Both the position numbers and the translations under genes were made by a program. The notes under the pieces are model-generated. The model was not told where the DNA came from. It did not search any database and saw nothing but the letters and a program-made list of their open reading frames with translations. A stretch of 64,000 nt of DNA from Botryosphaeria dothidea (Eukaryota > Ascomycota > Dothideomycetes > Botryosphaeriales > Botryosphaeriaceae): assembly GCA_011503125.2 (NCBI GenBank), contig WWBZ02000040.1:1302001-1366000 (forward strand), read 5' to 3'. Below, in pieces: positions 13,487 through 26,682 of this stretch. Position 1 is the stretch's first letter. Every line of letters starts with the position of its first letter.

Positions 13487-13923
13487 TATAACGAGCGGGC
13501 CTCTACCTCTAAGGATCTAAATACTAAAGAGGGTAGAAACCTATCGAAGGGTTTTTCTTAAGTAGGTATAAGAAGAGGTACGCGAGGAACGAGTAGACGA
13601 CTAAAGACTAAGTACTACGTACGAAGGCCTTATTACTAATAATTAGTACTAAATTATTATTAAAGTTAACTATAAAGGTTAAAGCTATCTAGAGAGCGTG
13701 GTTTATATACGTAGGAGAGTTCTATATAATCTCGTATTATCTAATATAGCCCGGCTCTAGTAGGCGACGGTTACCCTTTATTACCCGGCTCCTAAGAGCG
13801 ATATATAGGTCTTAGTAGAGTAGTTACGTATAGAGTTACGTAATTAATTCCTTTCTCCCGCGGGGCTTCCTCGAAGGCCTTTCCCGATCTTTCTATACTC
13901 CCTAGAAAGGCTACTTCGTAATA
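13487..13923 (-). repeat. Gypsy-2 5' LTR
   Basis: 437-bp partner of the LTR at 6,119. It is followed at once by the target duplication ACCCG at 13924-13928. Confidence 0.92.
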
Positions 13924-14575
13924 ACCCGGTAAAGATAGTAAGATTAAACTTACTACTAATTAGAAGAGCGCTTATAATCTTATACGTCTCCTATATACCG
14001 ACTAGCGTATTAAAGACGGTAAGACGCGCGCAATTATCGTCGCCTTCGTATCTAATTACCTTACTAATTAGTTATCTAATATAGCTAAAGCGTAGTATAA
14101 TTTTATCTACGAACGCTACGGCGACGAAGACCCCGGTTAGAAATAGATATTACTATATAACCTTCTATATACTAACCTATTTAACGGTAAAGATCTTTAG
14201 AAGTTTATTAATAAGTAGATTTAATCGCTTACTAAATATACGCGCGTAGATATTACTATTAGCGATAAGATAAAGATATTACTCTTTATCTATAATATTA
14301 ACGTTAGTAGTAAATTTAAGCGCTAGATTAATAACGTACGCGATAAGCTTCGACGTAACGAAAAGGTTATATTTAAAAGTATTATCTAGGACCTTATAGA
14401 TAACTAAAAGACGCGAGAAACCTCGCTTAATACGAGTAATATTATCGCTAATACGCGCGGTAATAATAAGAATAATAATAAGAGTAAGGGCGGTAAAAGT
14501 AATCGTTAAGAAAAGAATAAGAATAGTAACTCTCGTAAGTGTAAGTACTACGGCAACGCGTATAATACTAAGTTA
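13924..14575 (+). mobile_element. Copia-2 remnant, part 2 (gag)
   Basis: Continues part 1 across Gypsy-2. Translation with stops ignored resembles Copia-type gag: a helical core, then an Asn/Lys/Gly-rich linker and a zinc-knuckle start (C-K-Y-x-G-N-A) at about 14,540-14,560. It is cut within the knuckle by Copia-1; the rest of the knuckle resumes at 20,089. Confidence 0.7.
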
Positions 14576-14774
14576 TATTAAGAAAACAGCCGTACTAGCC
14601 GTAGTTTAGTTATCCGGTAATACTAGATAAGTAGACTAGTTAAGGGCTGCTAGGCCTTTCTAGACAGGACTAGTATAGCACGTAACCTATACGTATATCT
14701 TCTAGTATAGTTATAGTAGGTAGAAGAAAAAATATCTTTCTATAAGCTATCTCTATACCGCTGCTATCGTAATA
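14576..14774 (+). repeat. Copia-1 5' LTR
   Basis: 199 bp, same length as the 3' LTR and differing from it almost only at CA/TA and TG/TA positions. The next bases (14775 onward, GGTTATAAGCCCGGGTTCG) are where a tRNA primer site is expected and resemble tRNA T-arm sequence. Confidence 0.93.
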
Positions 14775-15329
14775 GGTTATAAGCCCGGGTTCGTATACCC
14801 GATAGAGAAGCTTTTTAAGTATTTCCGCTAGGTGTAGGATCCCTTAAACGTCTGCGAAAAGACGTGTTGCCTCTATAGTCGGGTCTATATACAACCTAGT
14901 ACCGGCAGCTAAATACGGTCCTTATCGGTTAAGGAAATTAGCAGCGCGACTAGACTACGCATCGCGATTAGTTCGCGTACTCGAGGAAGCTATATCCTTA
15001 GGCCTGGGTTTACGCTAGGAGAATTAGTACTTAACGCCTATTATTGCCCCGCTAGAAGTAGACGTCTTACTACCGACAACCGCTCTACTACGTGCCGTTC
15101 GACTACGTAGCTCCTTTTAAGCAACCCCCCTTCGCACTTTAAACAACTACTATTTAATACGACCTTTTATACGTAATATATTAGACACGATTAACCGCAG
15201 TTCACTCTTTCTACTACAATTACATTCTTATTTTCTTACTTTCTCTTAATATAGACTCTTCCGACCCTTTTACGAAGCGTCGGCCCGTTCTAATCCTTTT
15301 AAGATAAAATAAGGACGCCTAGTTCCCGT

Positions 15330-16160
15330 TAATAAAGGTATAGCTAGAAGGTGAAGGTCTATACTACACCATTACCAACTCTACTAATCCTTCTATACCG
15401 GATAGTTAGTTCGGTATAGGATTTAGAAGTACTAAGGACGACTCGAGGGCCTAGTATTAGATAAGGATTTGTATTAACGAAGACGATGCCGAGAGAGTAC
15501 GAGACCTTAACTTAGCTAAGCTCGTATAGGAATCTCTAAAGAATAAGTACTTAGAGAAGCTCCAAGGTATCGGCAGGCAATACCTGCTAAACTACGTTAA
15601 TTACTAAATAGAGTCTAAAACCACCATTAAGACCGCCTGGACCCAGCTTTAAACGCTAGGAAAGAAGCTCGCTGCCTTCGATAAGGATATAAAGAATATT
15701 ACTTTAGAGAAGGCACGCTTCTAGCGTCTATTGTAAGCGCTTCCGGACTCGTACTAGTCGATCCGGATAAGCCTTAACGTCTAGAAGGATATCTCGGTCG
15801 AGGACGGCATTGCACTACTGCAGGAGGAGGAATTACGTTAAAATAGAACCTCTACTGCGCTCGTAGTAAGGCAGCAGAACTAAGATAGAACCTCCGCCGG
15901 ACCTCGCCGCCGTAGCCTAACGAGAGACGGATAAAGCGGGTGCTACCTCTATAACCGAAACCACCGCGTTCGCGACTATAAATACCTTTCGGAAGCGCGT
16001 AGTCTTATATAGAAGAAGCGCGCAGCGCGGAGGAGCTAGCCATCTTATCTTACTATACAGCTAAAGACTCTATAAGATTAAATTAACTAACTAAAGGCCT
16101 TCTAAGCCGTCGAGAATAAGCCTATCTACGATAATAAAGCTACTAAAAGCTAAGAAATTA
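15330..16160 (+). pseudogene. Copia-1 gag-like region
   Basis: Stop-interrupted reading region between the leader and the protease. Frames are broken and the product is not recognisable residue by residue. The gag call rests mainly on position. The segment 14,775-15,330 before it is leader with no recognisable feature beyond the possible primer site. Confidence 0.5.
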
Positions 16161-16229
16161 GTAGTAAAGAAGAGGACGTTAAGGAGATTGCTATACTATT
16201 AAAATCTGTTACTAGTAAGCTTCCTAAAG

Positions 16230-19200
16230 ATATCTAGATTGTAGATTCCGCTGCATCTATATATATAACTAACTAACGCCAACTTTTTAGTAGACCTCTA
16301 ACCCGCATTATAAGGCGCACGATCAAAGTTAGTAGAGGAGTATTATACGCCGACTACGTCGGCTCAGTTATGTTAGTAGATAGGCACGGCAATTCGATTC
16401 CTTTATCCTCTATTCTTTACGTTCTAAAACTAGGTATAAACCTTCTCTCTAGCCGACAGGCATGCAAGAACGGACTAAAGGGTTCTTTTAATAATCGTTC
16501 CCTCTATCTTAGAGATCGGCACGGTAAGAATATCCTTATCGCTTAAGAGAATAGGGGAGTTTATCTTATAGATAAGATTAAACCGATAAGTAAATACTTC
16601 GCGCTATCGGCTCTCGAGATAGCGTAATAATAGGTTTAACTAGCCACGCTAGCCCTAGCCTATAGTAAGGTAAATCCGTAGACCGAGTTACTAATAGCCT
16701 ACGAAATCTAAACTACTAGGCAAGGATAAGACCCTACTCTAGAGGCAATAGCAACTAACTAAAAGATTAAGCTATTTAGGCTATAGCATAGAAGATTTAG
16801 ATACCTTAGCAAGCAAAAGCTAGTAGAGCTATATAAGGTAACGACTCTCGTAGAGCCGATCCCTACTATAGCGGAGGAAGACCACGTGTGTAAAGTATAT
16901 ACTCTTACCAAAATGAAAAATAAGAAAGGGCACCACGTGAGCAATAGGAAAGCCGCAAGCCTATTACTTATTTTAATCGACGTTTACGGCCCGCTACTAG
17001 AATCTTAGGCTGGCTACTACTACTTTCTTAAGATCGTCGATAATTACTTAAGAAAGGTGTAGACTATCGCGCTTAAGAGGCGAGAGGAAGTACTACGCGT
17101 CTTAAACGAATAGCGCGTAAAGGTAGAACTTTAAGGAGGAGTAAAGCTCGCTGCCGTTCGCAGCGATAACGCTACTAAGCTTAAGGCCGTCCTTAATTAG
17201 TAGTACGCAACCCTTAGAATTACTCCCTAATATACTATTCCGCATTAGTTAAGTTAAAATAGTGTAGTAGAGCGAGCTATCTAGACTATAGAAGCCTAAG
17301 TAAGAGCAATACTAAAAGAAGTAAAGCTCCTAATAGACTTTTAGGTAGAAGCAGCCGAGACCGATGCTTACCTACGGAATCGGACTACAACTAGACCTCT
17401 TATCGACGGAAAACCTACGACCCCTAAGGAAGCGTTTATAGGTTAAAAGCTAAGTATCGACTATATACGCGTCTAGGGGTGTAAGGTCTACTTATATATT
17501 AACCCTAAATCTCTACTAGTTAGTTTAAGGCATGATAAGTTTATAGACCGAGTAAGAGTGGGAGTCTTTATAGGGTACGTAGACGAAACTAAAAAGTAGT
17601 ACCGCCTATAGGCTCCGGACCTTAGAAGAATAATCCGTAGTTATGTAGTGCGGTTCTCGGAAAGCGAAAAGGGAGGGGATATTAACCTAAAACTAAAGGT
17701 TAAAGTAAGTAGCAATATAGTCCCCTAAAGGCGACCTATAGGTCGCCTAAGAAAAATCCTATTCGCTCTAGAACTAGTTATAGAGGAGAGGGAAAGCACG
17801 CTAGAAGCAGGAGAGGAGGTAGACTTAGAGGCCGACTACGGACCTAATATTTAGGAACGAGAGAATAAGGAGACTTAATCCTATAACGCCCTAAGAATAC
17901 GTTCGTAGTCGAGCGTAGCTTAGCGACTAAAGACGGATCTAGCTATAGTAGATAGTACTATATTAAACACGGATCCGCAACTAGGAGCGCAGGAGCGTCT
18001 ACCTACTACCTAAGGGGAGACAAGTAGATCTAGGGGGAAGGAACGCGCTAAACGTCCGCGACTAGGGACGTTTATAGGAGTATATATCCTAAAGCGCAAA
18101 AGATTAGAGAAGGATATAACTGCGGGGGAGCCGGCAGCAAAAGTACCTCGGAGCTTATTTACGCTTATTAGCCAAACACCAGTTAAGTGCTACTAACGCC
18201 CTAAGGTGCAAGTATTCCACGCGCTCTTAGCAGTACTTAGTAAGATAATAGGACCGGAAATCCCAACGCCGAAAACCTACGTAGAAGTAGTAGGAGATAA
18301 GCAATTTGGTAATCTTTAGAGAAAAGCAATCTAGGATAAACTTACTACTCTCGCGTTAAACGGTATATAGGAAGAAGTCGTGCCTCTAAAAGGAGTAAAT
18401 ATTATAATAAGCAAGTGGGTTTTTAAGCTAAAACTTAATATTGACGGCTTACTTGAAAAGGCTAAAGCTCGCCTTATTACAAGAGGTTTCACTTAACGGT
18501 TTAGACTCGACTTTTAGAATACCTTTGCCCCTACCGTCCGTTATAAGACCCTCCGAACGTTCCTAGCCATCGTTACGCTCTTTAATATAGAGCTCCACCA
18601 GATTAACATCAATAATGCCTTTACCGAGTCACGCCTTCGCGAAGACATCTATATAGCCCTACTAGATAGAGTAAGAGTCGCACCCGGACGCGTCTTTAAG
18701 CTCCTACGCAGCCTATACGGTCTTAAGCAAGCCGTACGGGACTAGAATAGCAACTATATAAAAGCACTAAAAGACATCGGATTCCGTTAAAGCCTGGCAG
18801 ACCTATGCCTGCTAGTTCACGACGAAAGGAAAATACTACTACTTGTATACGTAGATAACATCCTAGTTGCCGCCCAAAGCGGTCAAATAGGAGATATTAT
18901 CTAGTTTAAAAACGCAATTAGCAAGGCCTTTAAGATTAAGGATCTAGGAGAGATAAAGAAGATCCTTAGTGTCTAAGTCACTCGTAATCGTAGGCACCGG
19001 ACGCTGCGCCTTAATTAGTCTTATTACTTACGAGAGACACTTTAGTCACTCGGCATAGAATAGGATAAGTCAAGGCCATCGATGCTACCGATAAACGGAT
19101 ACGACGCGCTCCGACCCGCCGGGCCAGAGGATAAGAGAATCGACCTAAAGGAATATTAGCACACCGTTAGAAAACTAATACACCTTGCGGTTCTTATACG

Positions 19201-19885
19201 TCCGGACCTTGCATTCCTAATAGGATAACTAAGCCAATATCTAAGCGACCCCGCAGAACACCACGGCCAAGCACTTAAAGGCCTTCTACGGTACCTTAGG
19301 TCAACGGCCGATCTAGGAATCGTATATAAGGATAGTAGGAGCCCTAGTCTTATTAGCTACTCGGACTTAGACTACGCCATAGATAAGATAGATAGGAAGT
19401 TAATCTCCGGATTTACCTTTCTACTAGCAAACGGACCAATTAGCTAGAGAAGCTAAAAGTAAAAATCAGTGGCGACCTCTACAGCTAAAGCCGAATATAT
19501 AGTAATATTTACCTGCGCCAAAGAATCCTAATAGCTCGTTAGACTATTGCGAGATATGGGCGCAGGAGAGTATCTAGGGCGATTCCCTTACTAGGGGCAA
19601 CTACGCGAGAACGAGAAGTTCCGTAGTTACTATGTTAACATAAAGGGAGACAACCAGGCGGCACTAAGCCTAGCGAAGGATCTATAGATACACGATAGGT
19701 CAAAGCATATCGACATTTACTATTACAACATCCGTGATCTTGTACAAAGGAACCGGATTTATGTCGAGTATATATGTACTAAGGATATGGTGGCGGACGG
19801 GCTCACTAAGCCCTTACTAAGGAAAGGTTTTCAAAGATTTATTAGCCAACTGGGACTCGAGAAATTACGGCACAACGGCTAAGTG
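16230..19885 (+). pseudogene. Copia-1 pol (protease, integrase, RT, RNase H)
   Basis: Protease starts near 16,238 with V-D-S-A-A-S. Integrase spans about 16,760-17,700, with H-R-R-F at the start of the zinc region and a later D-N-A-T-K segment. RT is about 18,330-19,000 (K-W-V-F-K-L-K start). RNase H is about 19,440-19,860 (S-T-A-K-A-E-Y, K-G-D-N-Q-A-A, and the Copia end motif D-G-L-T-K-P). Many TGG and CAG codons are now TAG. The RT catalytic pair reads Asp-Asn (GAT-AAC, 18854-18859) instead of Asp-Asp, so even without the stops the enzyme would be inactive. Confidence 0.88.
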
Positions 19886-19889
19886 GGAG

Positions 19890-20088
19890 TGTTAAGAAAA
19901 CAGCCGTACTAGCCGTGGTTTGGTTATCCGGTAATACTAGATAAGCAGACCAGTTAAGGGCTGCTAGGCCTTCCTAGACAGAACTAGTATAGCACGTAAC
20001 CTATACGTATATCTTCTAGTGTAGTCACGGTAGGTAGAAGAAAAAATATCTTTCTATAAGCTATCTCTATACCGCTGCTGTCGCAACA
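19890..20088 (+). repeat. Copia-1 3' LTR
   Basis: 199 bp with intact TG...CA ends, less mutated than the 5' LTR. Followed by the duplication AGTTA at 20089-20093. Confidence 0.95.
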
Positions 20089-20299
20089 AGTTATATTATT
20101 ATCTATATCCTAAAAAGACCCGCCCCGGATTTAAGAAGAATTAGAAGCTTATAGACGTATATAATAATAGAGATAGTAATAAGTTAAAGAGCGGAGGTAT
20201 AAACGCGCTTATAAATATAGCTATCGTCGCCTTCTTAACTAGCTAAGCCGATAACGACTCTAATACTAGTAAGGAGTCGCTATAGAACCTCTAGATTAT
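20089..20299 (+). mobile_element. Copia-2 remnant, part 3
   Basis: Resumes the gag zinc-knuckle reading frame interrupted by Copia-1 at 14,575, with Pro/Lys-rich sequence after the knuckle. It ends where the Gypsy-1 copy B LTR starts at 20,300. Confidence 0.65.
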
Positions 20300-20531
20300 T
20301 ATAAGGTAGTAAAGCCGAAATAATAGTATTACTTTTAACTAAAAATCTATATATAAGAAGAAAGAAAAGAGAGTCTAGAAAGAGAGGGCGAAGGATAAAT
20401 ATACTTAGTCGCTTAGCGCTAGGCCCGTATTCTAGTACTTAACCGAGTTATCCTTAGTAAAGCTAGGGCCTCTAGTTACTATTAAGTATCTATCTAGTTA
20501 TCTAAGGTAGTAGCGCTTAAGAAGCCTAATA
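20300..20531 (-). repeat. Gypsy-1 LTR (copy B, 3' LTR)
   Basis: 232 bp. Followed on the + strand by the complement of the polypurine tract (20,532-20,560). Confidence 0.92.
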
Positions 20532-23500
20532 CTATTCCCCTCTTCTCTAAGCGAGGTCTACTAAACTTCTTAAAAAATTTAGATAGCTCGGGCGCGTCCT
20601 TATAGTATACGTAGTACTTACGGATTTTATTAGGAGTATTCTTATAGTTACCCTAGTATTACTATAGGAGATTAAAGTTCTACTCGTCCTAGTTACCTAT
20701 AAAGATAATCTTATACTATACTTTATACCTTAAGTTTCGATAGTCTACTACCTCTAGTACTTTCTACTCTTTATAAGTTTTATTCTCGTCCTTATTAAAG
20801 ATTATATATACTAGGCTAGACTCCTAGATCTAACCCGGATATAGATTATCTAGGGTAAGGTGTAGCTTCTAGGGGTAGAATATAGGGAAGATTTCTTTCT
20901 CTTATATATAAGAAGGTATAGTAACTTCGTATGCTTTGCCGTTAATTAACTTAGTAATTTTCTACGGACTAAGGTTCTTTAGTAAGAGAGACTTGCTATT
21001 CCGTCCTAGATTAAAGTCTTAGGCGTTAATAAATACTTTATCGCCTATACGGAAGATAGGGTGTAGCTAGCGAAATTTATCTATATAGCGGGCTTATTCT
21101 TCTTATATCTAGGCTAGTTAATCTTAGAGGAAGCTTCTTATAGTATTTAACCTTTTAACTAACCGGTCTACCCTAATTACTTCTACTTTTCTAGTACCCT
21201 AGTAGATTTTTATAGGTTCTAAGCTAGTGCGTGGATAGAATCCGTTATCTACGAAGAATGGCGATATACTAGTTAATACGCTAATATACGTATTAGCTAT
21301 AAATTTAGCTTTAGGTAGGAAGTCGACCTAGTTATCTTACGCGTGGTTAATATATATCCGGAGGTACTTTTTAAGACCTTTAATAGAGCTTTCGCTCTAG
21401 CTATTAGTCTAAGAGTAAAATATAGTTAATATTTTAACCTTTACGTTATATCGTTCTATAATTCTTCTATAGATATAGGAGTCTATAGCGCTACCTCGGT
21501 CGGAGACGATATCTATTAGAAAATCTCGTATATAAAAGAGGCGGCGGTTTAGAATCTCTACGGTTTCTTTAGTACTTAGCGTTATTATTAGCTCGTAGAT
21601 CTTTCCCTTAGTTAAACGGTCTATAATAACTAGATAGTATTAGTATTTCTAATTCCTCCTAATGCATAGCGGTAGTTTTTCCGTAAAGTCTAGGGCTACG
21701 TAGAGCTACTTCTACTAGGAGATAGAGAGCGGTCTTAGTAGTTCTTACTTTTACTCCGAGTATAGCTTATAGCGGCGGTAGTAGTAATAGTTCTTATAGA
21801 AACGAGTAATATCTTCTCTTTATCTAGCCTACTAGTAGTTTTCTATAAGCTCTCTATATATAGCCTTAGGTCCTAAGTATCCTATAAGTAGTTTTTCGTA
21901 GTAATTCTTTAGGAGGCGTAGGCGTAGTAGTTAGTAGTCTAGGATAACAAGCGCGTCTTTTAGCTATACCTAACTATCTTTTACTAAGAAGTCCTAAATA
22001 TTTTTCTTATAGCCCTTCCTAATTAAGTGGCTTAGTACACGTCTATCTTCTATATTAATACTTCTACGGAGGTCTTAGATTACCCTATTCTTCTCGTAGG
22101 CTTCGCTAATAAGTATATCGAGGTCTTTCTATATAGCTTCCTAGGTTTCCCGGGCTTTATAGATTTTCTAGGTCTAATTATCTTCCGGCTCTTAAGAGTC
22201 TAACTTCTCCTTCTCTAGGTTATTAGTAGTAAAGAGAATAGAATTAATAGTAATCTTTATATTAGGTTCTAGATTTAAGTCCCGAAGTAGTTGTTAGAAC
22301 CGGTATTACTTCCTTAGGTCGTTAATTCCTTACGGTAGGTTCTACGTTCTTCTTATAAGCGAGTCTAGCTTCTCTCCTTATTTTCCTAGCCGGTAGGAGA
22401 TAATAAAGTTAAAGGCGGATAGAAATTTAGCCTAGCGGGCTTAACGGCTAGTTAGTTGCTTAGTTATTATAAAATACTTTAGGTTCTTATAATCCGTAAG
22501 TACCTTAATAGGCTTATCTATAGGAGTACTTATAAGTTCTAGTTCCTAAGTCTTAAAGAAGCGAATAATAGCGAGTAGCTCTTTATCGTAGATTATATAG
22601 TTATACTTAGTTAAGAATATTTTCTTAGAGAAGTATATAACTAGTTTAAGTACTTTATCGTGTATCTAAGATAGGATACCTATACTAACAAAGTCTAAGG
22701 CATTCGTTTTAACCTATATTTTCTTTTTAGGGTCGAAATATACGAGGATAGGTGTAGAGGTGAATGCGGCTTGTAGCTAATTAAAGGCGGTTTATTTCTT
22801 ATTATCCTATATAAAGTCCTAGTATCTTATCTTGCGTTTCCTATTTCTAGTTATAAAGTGTTCTTCTTTTATTATCTTAGTAAGGGGGCGTGCTATATAG
22901 GAGAAGTTCTTAATAAAGCGGCGGTAGAAATTTGCAAAGCTAAGAAAGGCTTATATATTCTTTACTAACGTTAGTACCTCCTAATTAATAATAGCTAAGA
23001 CTTTTCTAGGTCTATTTCGATTCCGTTTATACTTATAATAAGGCCAAGGTATTTGACTAATCTAATATTAAACTCGTATTTATTAAGGTCGAGTTAAAGA
23101 CTACGGTCCTTTAGTCGTTAGAGGACTTTATTAATATTTTTAGCGTGTTTCTCCTCTTTTTTACTATAGATAAGGATGTTATCTAGGTACGCTGTGCAAA
23201 ACTTATCTAGGTATTCGAGTATAGAATTATTAATATAGCTCTAAAAGGTGCCTAGCGTATTATAGAGCCTAAAGGGTATAACTAGGTATTCGTACTAACT
23301 AAAGCGAGTGTTAAAAGCGGTAAGATACTTATAGCCTTCCTTAATTCGGATCCGGTTAAAAGTATAGATAACGTCGAGTTTAGTAAAGATCTTAGCCTTA
23401 CTAAGCTAGGTAAGGGTTTTATTAATATATAGGATTAGGTATCGATTCTTCTTAGTAATAGCGTTTAGGGCTCTATAGTTAATATAGACCCTAAGTCCTC

Positions 23501-26269
23501 CTCTTAGCTTTCTAATAATAAGTAGAGGTACGGTATAGTCCGAAGAGCTAGGGCGAATAAACCCTTTTCCGAGATATTCGTTAATATACTTCTTAACCGC
23601 TTCGTTTTCCTATTAAGATATTAGGCGGTAGCTTTTTATATAAGAAGGTTTATAGTTAGATTTAAGCTTAATTTTATAGTCTTCTTTCTAGTAAGGAGGG
23701 AGTATATCCGCTTCTATCTTATTCTAGAGTTCTTTAATCTAGTAGTATTCCTTTAGTAGCCGGGCAAGACGTTCTTCTCTCCTATACATCTTCTTTCTAT
23801 TTATAAACTTCTAGAAATTATCTTCTCTAGTTATAGCCACGCTAGTATTTATAGTAGGTTCCGCGGGTATATAGTAGTATCCTTTATATCTAGGAAGTAA
23901 TACTAGGTAAAAGAGTAGGGATATAGAATATAGTTAAATGTCTAGTTAAGATTTCTCTATCTTTTATTTAGGTCGATATCTAATAGCGTATTTAGTATAA
24001 GGTTTTATAGTAAGATAGCCAGCCTTAAAGCACTAAGGCTTATAAAACTTAACTAACCGCTTATCTTAATCGATATACGGGTTATAAGTACGTAACTATT
24101 CGTCTCTAAGGATTAGTAAATAGTCTTCTAGGTTAGTAATATAGTAGAGAAGTTATTCTTTATAAGAACTAATATTAATATCGACTAGAGAGGCGTAGGT
24201 AATATATTAAGAGAATATTCTATCTTCTAAAGTTATAGTAATCCGTTTAATAAGAGGGATCTTTATTATCTTATATGCGCGAATAAAGGAGGCATCGATA
24301 AGCTTAGCTTAGCTTCTATTATTAATAAGAGAATATATATTACTACTAGCTACTATAGTATATATAATAAGATAGATTCCCTTAATTTTATACGCGCGAT
24401 TATCTACTACGAAGTTTAATACTTTTATCTCTTTCTAACTACGACTAGCTAGCTACTCGCCTAGCTTCTTCTACTTATATAGTTCTAGAAGGCGACTTAC
24501 TCCTAGAACTAGAAGTTTTCCAACTCGCTATTAGAGTCGAGTTCCTTAATACTCTAGATATACGTAAATCTAGCGCGGTTATTATTAGAATAGTAGGTAT
24601 TAGATATAAAGTAGCCTAAGCCTCTATAGCTACGGCAGCGTCCCTACCTCGTTATTACGAGGCGTTTCTCGTCTAATAGCTTTAAGGATTTTAGCTTAGG
24701 CTTATACTATAGTCTAACCTAGTCTCTTAGTTTAGTAGTAGTAGGTATACGGCCCTATTAGCTATCTTAGTTTATATTACCGCTTTTAGTCCTACCCTAG
24801 CGGCTAAGATTATCTTAAGTAGGTTTCTAGTTATAGGTAGGCTTAGTGCGATCCCTTTTAGGATTATTACTATTGTTTATTCTTTTATTAGAACGGATGT
24901 TTATAGATTTAATCTCTTAATAACGATATTCGGCCTTACGGAGAGTTTCGAGTAGCTATTTAAAAGAGATAAAGATAAGAGTAGCTACTAAGAGGGCTAA
25001 GCTAATAGAAATACTATTCTATATCTTATCGATCTTCTCTTCTTTAGTAGGATTAGTAAGAGACTAGAGTATATATAGGCGGGCGTAGTAGGAGTCTACC
25101 GTCTCTTTCTCGCTTTATCTAGTAAGAATAAGGTTATTAGTAGCTTTTTTCTTTACGATATCTATTCTATATATCTTTTCTAGCTTTTCTAAGAAATCTA
25201 GGGCTATCCGGTAGCTATTAATATACGGACGTATTATAGCGGCGATTAAATTAGTAAGACGAGAGTAGATATAGCGGATTATTAGCTTCTAATTTCCTTA
25301 GAAGAAGTCCTCTTCGACTTTAAGCTTAAAGATTATATTATTCTTAAAGTTAACGAAAGTATAGATATTAGTAGAGATAAGCTTATTAATATCTCCTATA
25401 AGTATCTTACGTAAGCTCTAATAAGGAAGGGTTTACTATAAGGTAGTAGTTTTCTTCCTTAGTTAACGTTTCTAGTTAAGGCTATAAATATTAGTACTAG
25501 AAAGAATACCCGTATAAGAATTAGTAATATCCTTAGTTAGAAGGTTGTTTTCTTAAATAAGCCGGCTAATCTTATCGTTACTTTCTTTAATAACTCTATT
25601 AGATCTAGCGATTATCTTCTTATAGGTCTACTTAAGTTTCTTATACTTATCTTAAAGAGAGGCGTAGGCTATATACTCTTTACTAGCGGCTATTTAAGTA
25701 ACTTAGAGGACGTAGTAGAACTTAGTACGCTAGTTTACTATTACTATAGTATATTAGTTATAGAAGGTATATTCGTTAGGCTAGCGAATAGAGTTAAGTC
25801 CGTAGTTACTTAGTATTCCGGGGTTAATAGTAAGGTTAAGATCCGTAGCTAATAAATATATAAGTTCTTCGGGTTCTAGATTTCTACGTAAGATAGTACG
25901 ACGTAAGATAAGACCGGTAGCTTAACTTTACTAGTCTAAGGTATTAGAAAAGCTTTAAAATAAGATAGCGCTACTTATAAACTCGTTAAGGTTCTAGCTA
26001 GGTCCCCTAACTATATTACTAAATAATTCTTCTTTATTATCGCTTAGATAAATAGAAGTAGTACTAGCGATACTACTAGTACGGCTACGGGTATAACTTA
26101 TAGGAAATAGGCTTTATTACGCTATAATCTTTGCTAATTATTCTAGTTTCGGAGTAGTTTAATCTACGTTATAGGTAAAACTCTAAAGAGATTAGTGCGG
26201 GATTAACGAGGATCTTCGTATCTTATTTAAGAAGATAGATTTCCTATAATTATACTATTATTTCTCTAA

Positions 26270-26450
26270 TAGTATAGGTTTCTTTAATATTTCTAGGTTA
26301 CTTATCGTAGAGTATCGGTATTATTAAGTTCTAGTTATAGGTTATTAGTATTATCGGGTTCTAGTTATAGGTTATCGAGTTTAGGTTCTAGTTAATAGTA
26401 CGGGTGTCGGGTTATCGAGTTTAGGTTCCTTATTAGTAGTATATAAATTA
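26270..26450 (-). repeat. Gypsy-1 leader, short degenerate repeats
   Basis: Between the 5' LTR and gag, the strings TTCTAGTTATAGGTTAT and GGTTATCGAGTTTAGGTTC recur in imperfect direct order. The same pattern occurs at 4,590-4,690, 45,500-45,605 and, inverted, at 37,735-37,860, 62,520-62,590 and 62,840-62,970. It is a leader feature of the family; its role is unknown. Confidence 0.7.
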
Positions 26451-26682
26451 TATAAGATAGTAAAGCCGAAATAATAGTATTACTTTTAACTAAAAATCTA
26501 TATATAAGAAGAAAGAAAAGAGAGTCTAGAAAGAGAGAGCGAAGAGTAAATATACCTAGTCGCTTAGCGCTAGGCTCGTACCCTAGTATCTAACTAAGTT
26601 ATCCTTAGTATAGCTAGAGCCTTTAGTTACTATTAAGTATCTATCTAGTTACCTAGAGTAGTAGCGCTTAAGAGGTCTAATA
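26451..26682 (-). repeat. Gypsy-1 LTR (copy B, 5' LTR)
   Basis: 232 bp, partner of the LTR at 20,300. Confidence 0.92.

Larger units (their letters stand above)
6119..13923 (-). mobile_element. Gypsy-2, complete chromodomain Ty3/Gypsy element
   Basis: Complete 7,805-bp minus-strand LTR retrotransposon with two 437-bp LTRs and a perfect 5-bp target duplication ACCCG (6114-6118 and 13924-13928). A purine run just inside the left LTR (about 6556-6570, read on the minus strand) fits the polypurine tract. The order on the minus strand is gag, protease, reverse transcriptase, RNase H, integrase, chromodomain, as in chromoviruses. It is heavily mutated by RIP and cannot be expressed as a polyprotein. 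It sits inside the Copia-2 gag region, so it is younger than Copia-2. Confidence 0.93.
14576..20088 (+). mobile_element. Copia-1, complete Ty1/Copia element, partly RIP-mutated
   Basis: 5,513-bp element with two 199-bp LTRs and a perfect 5-bp target duplication AGTTA (14571-14575 and 20089-20093). The right LTR keeps the TGTTA...CAACA ends; the left one has lost its TG. A purine-rich AAGTGGGAG lies directly before the 3' LTR. The order protease, integrase, reverse transcriptase, RNase H is diagnostic of Copia (integrase before RT). It keeps far more CA and TG than its surroundings, so it inserted later than Gypsy-2 or Gypsy-1 and has seen fewer RIP cycles. Confidence 0.95.
20300..26682 (-). 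mobile_element. Gypsy-1 copy B, both LTRs, RIP-inactivated
   Basis: 6,383-bp minus-strand Ty3/Gypsy element with two 232-bp LTRs and a polypurine-like tract inside the left LTR. Integrase is about 21,000-21,800, RNase H about 22,400-22,900, RT about 22,950-23,600, protease about 24,200-24,450 and gag about 24,500-26,150. No target duplication is visible: the left flank is Copia-2 and the right flank is another Gypsy-1 copy, so one side was probably rearranged after insertion. The RT motif is again Asp-Asn. Confidence 0.9.

Noticed and set aside
16759..16944. 61-codon minus-strand open frame inside Copia-1
   Set aside because: It is antisense to the Copia-1 integrase zinc region, which has clear family motifs on the + strand.
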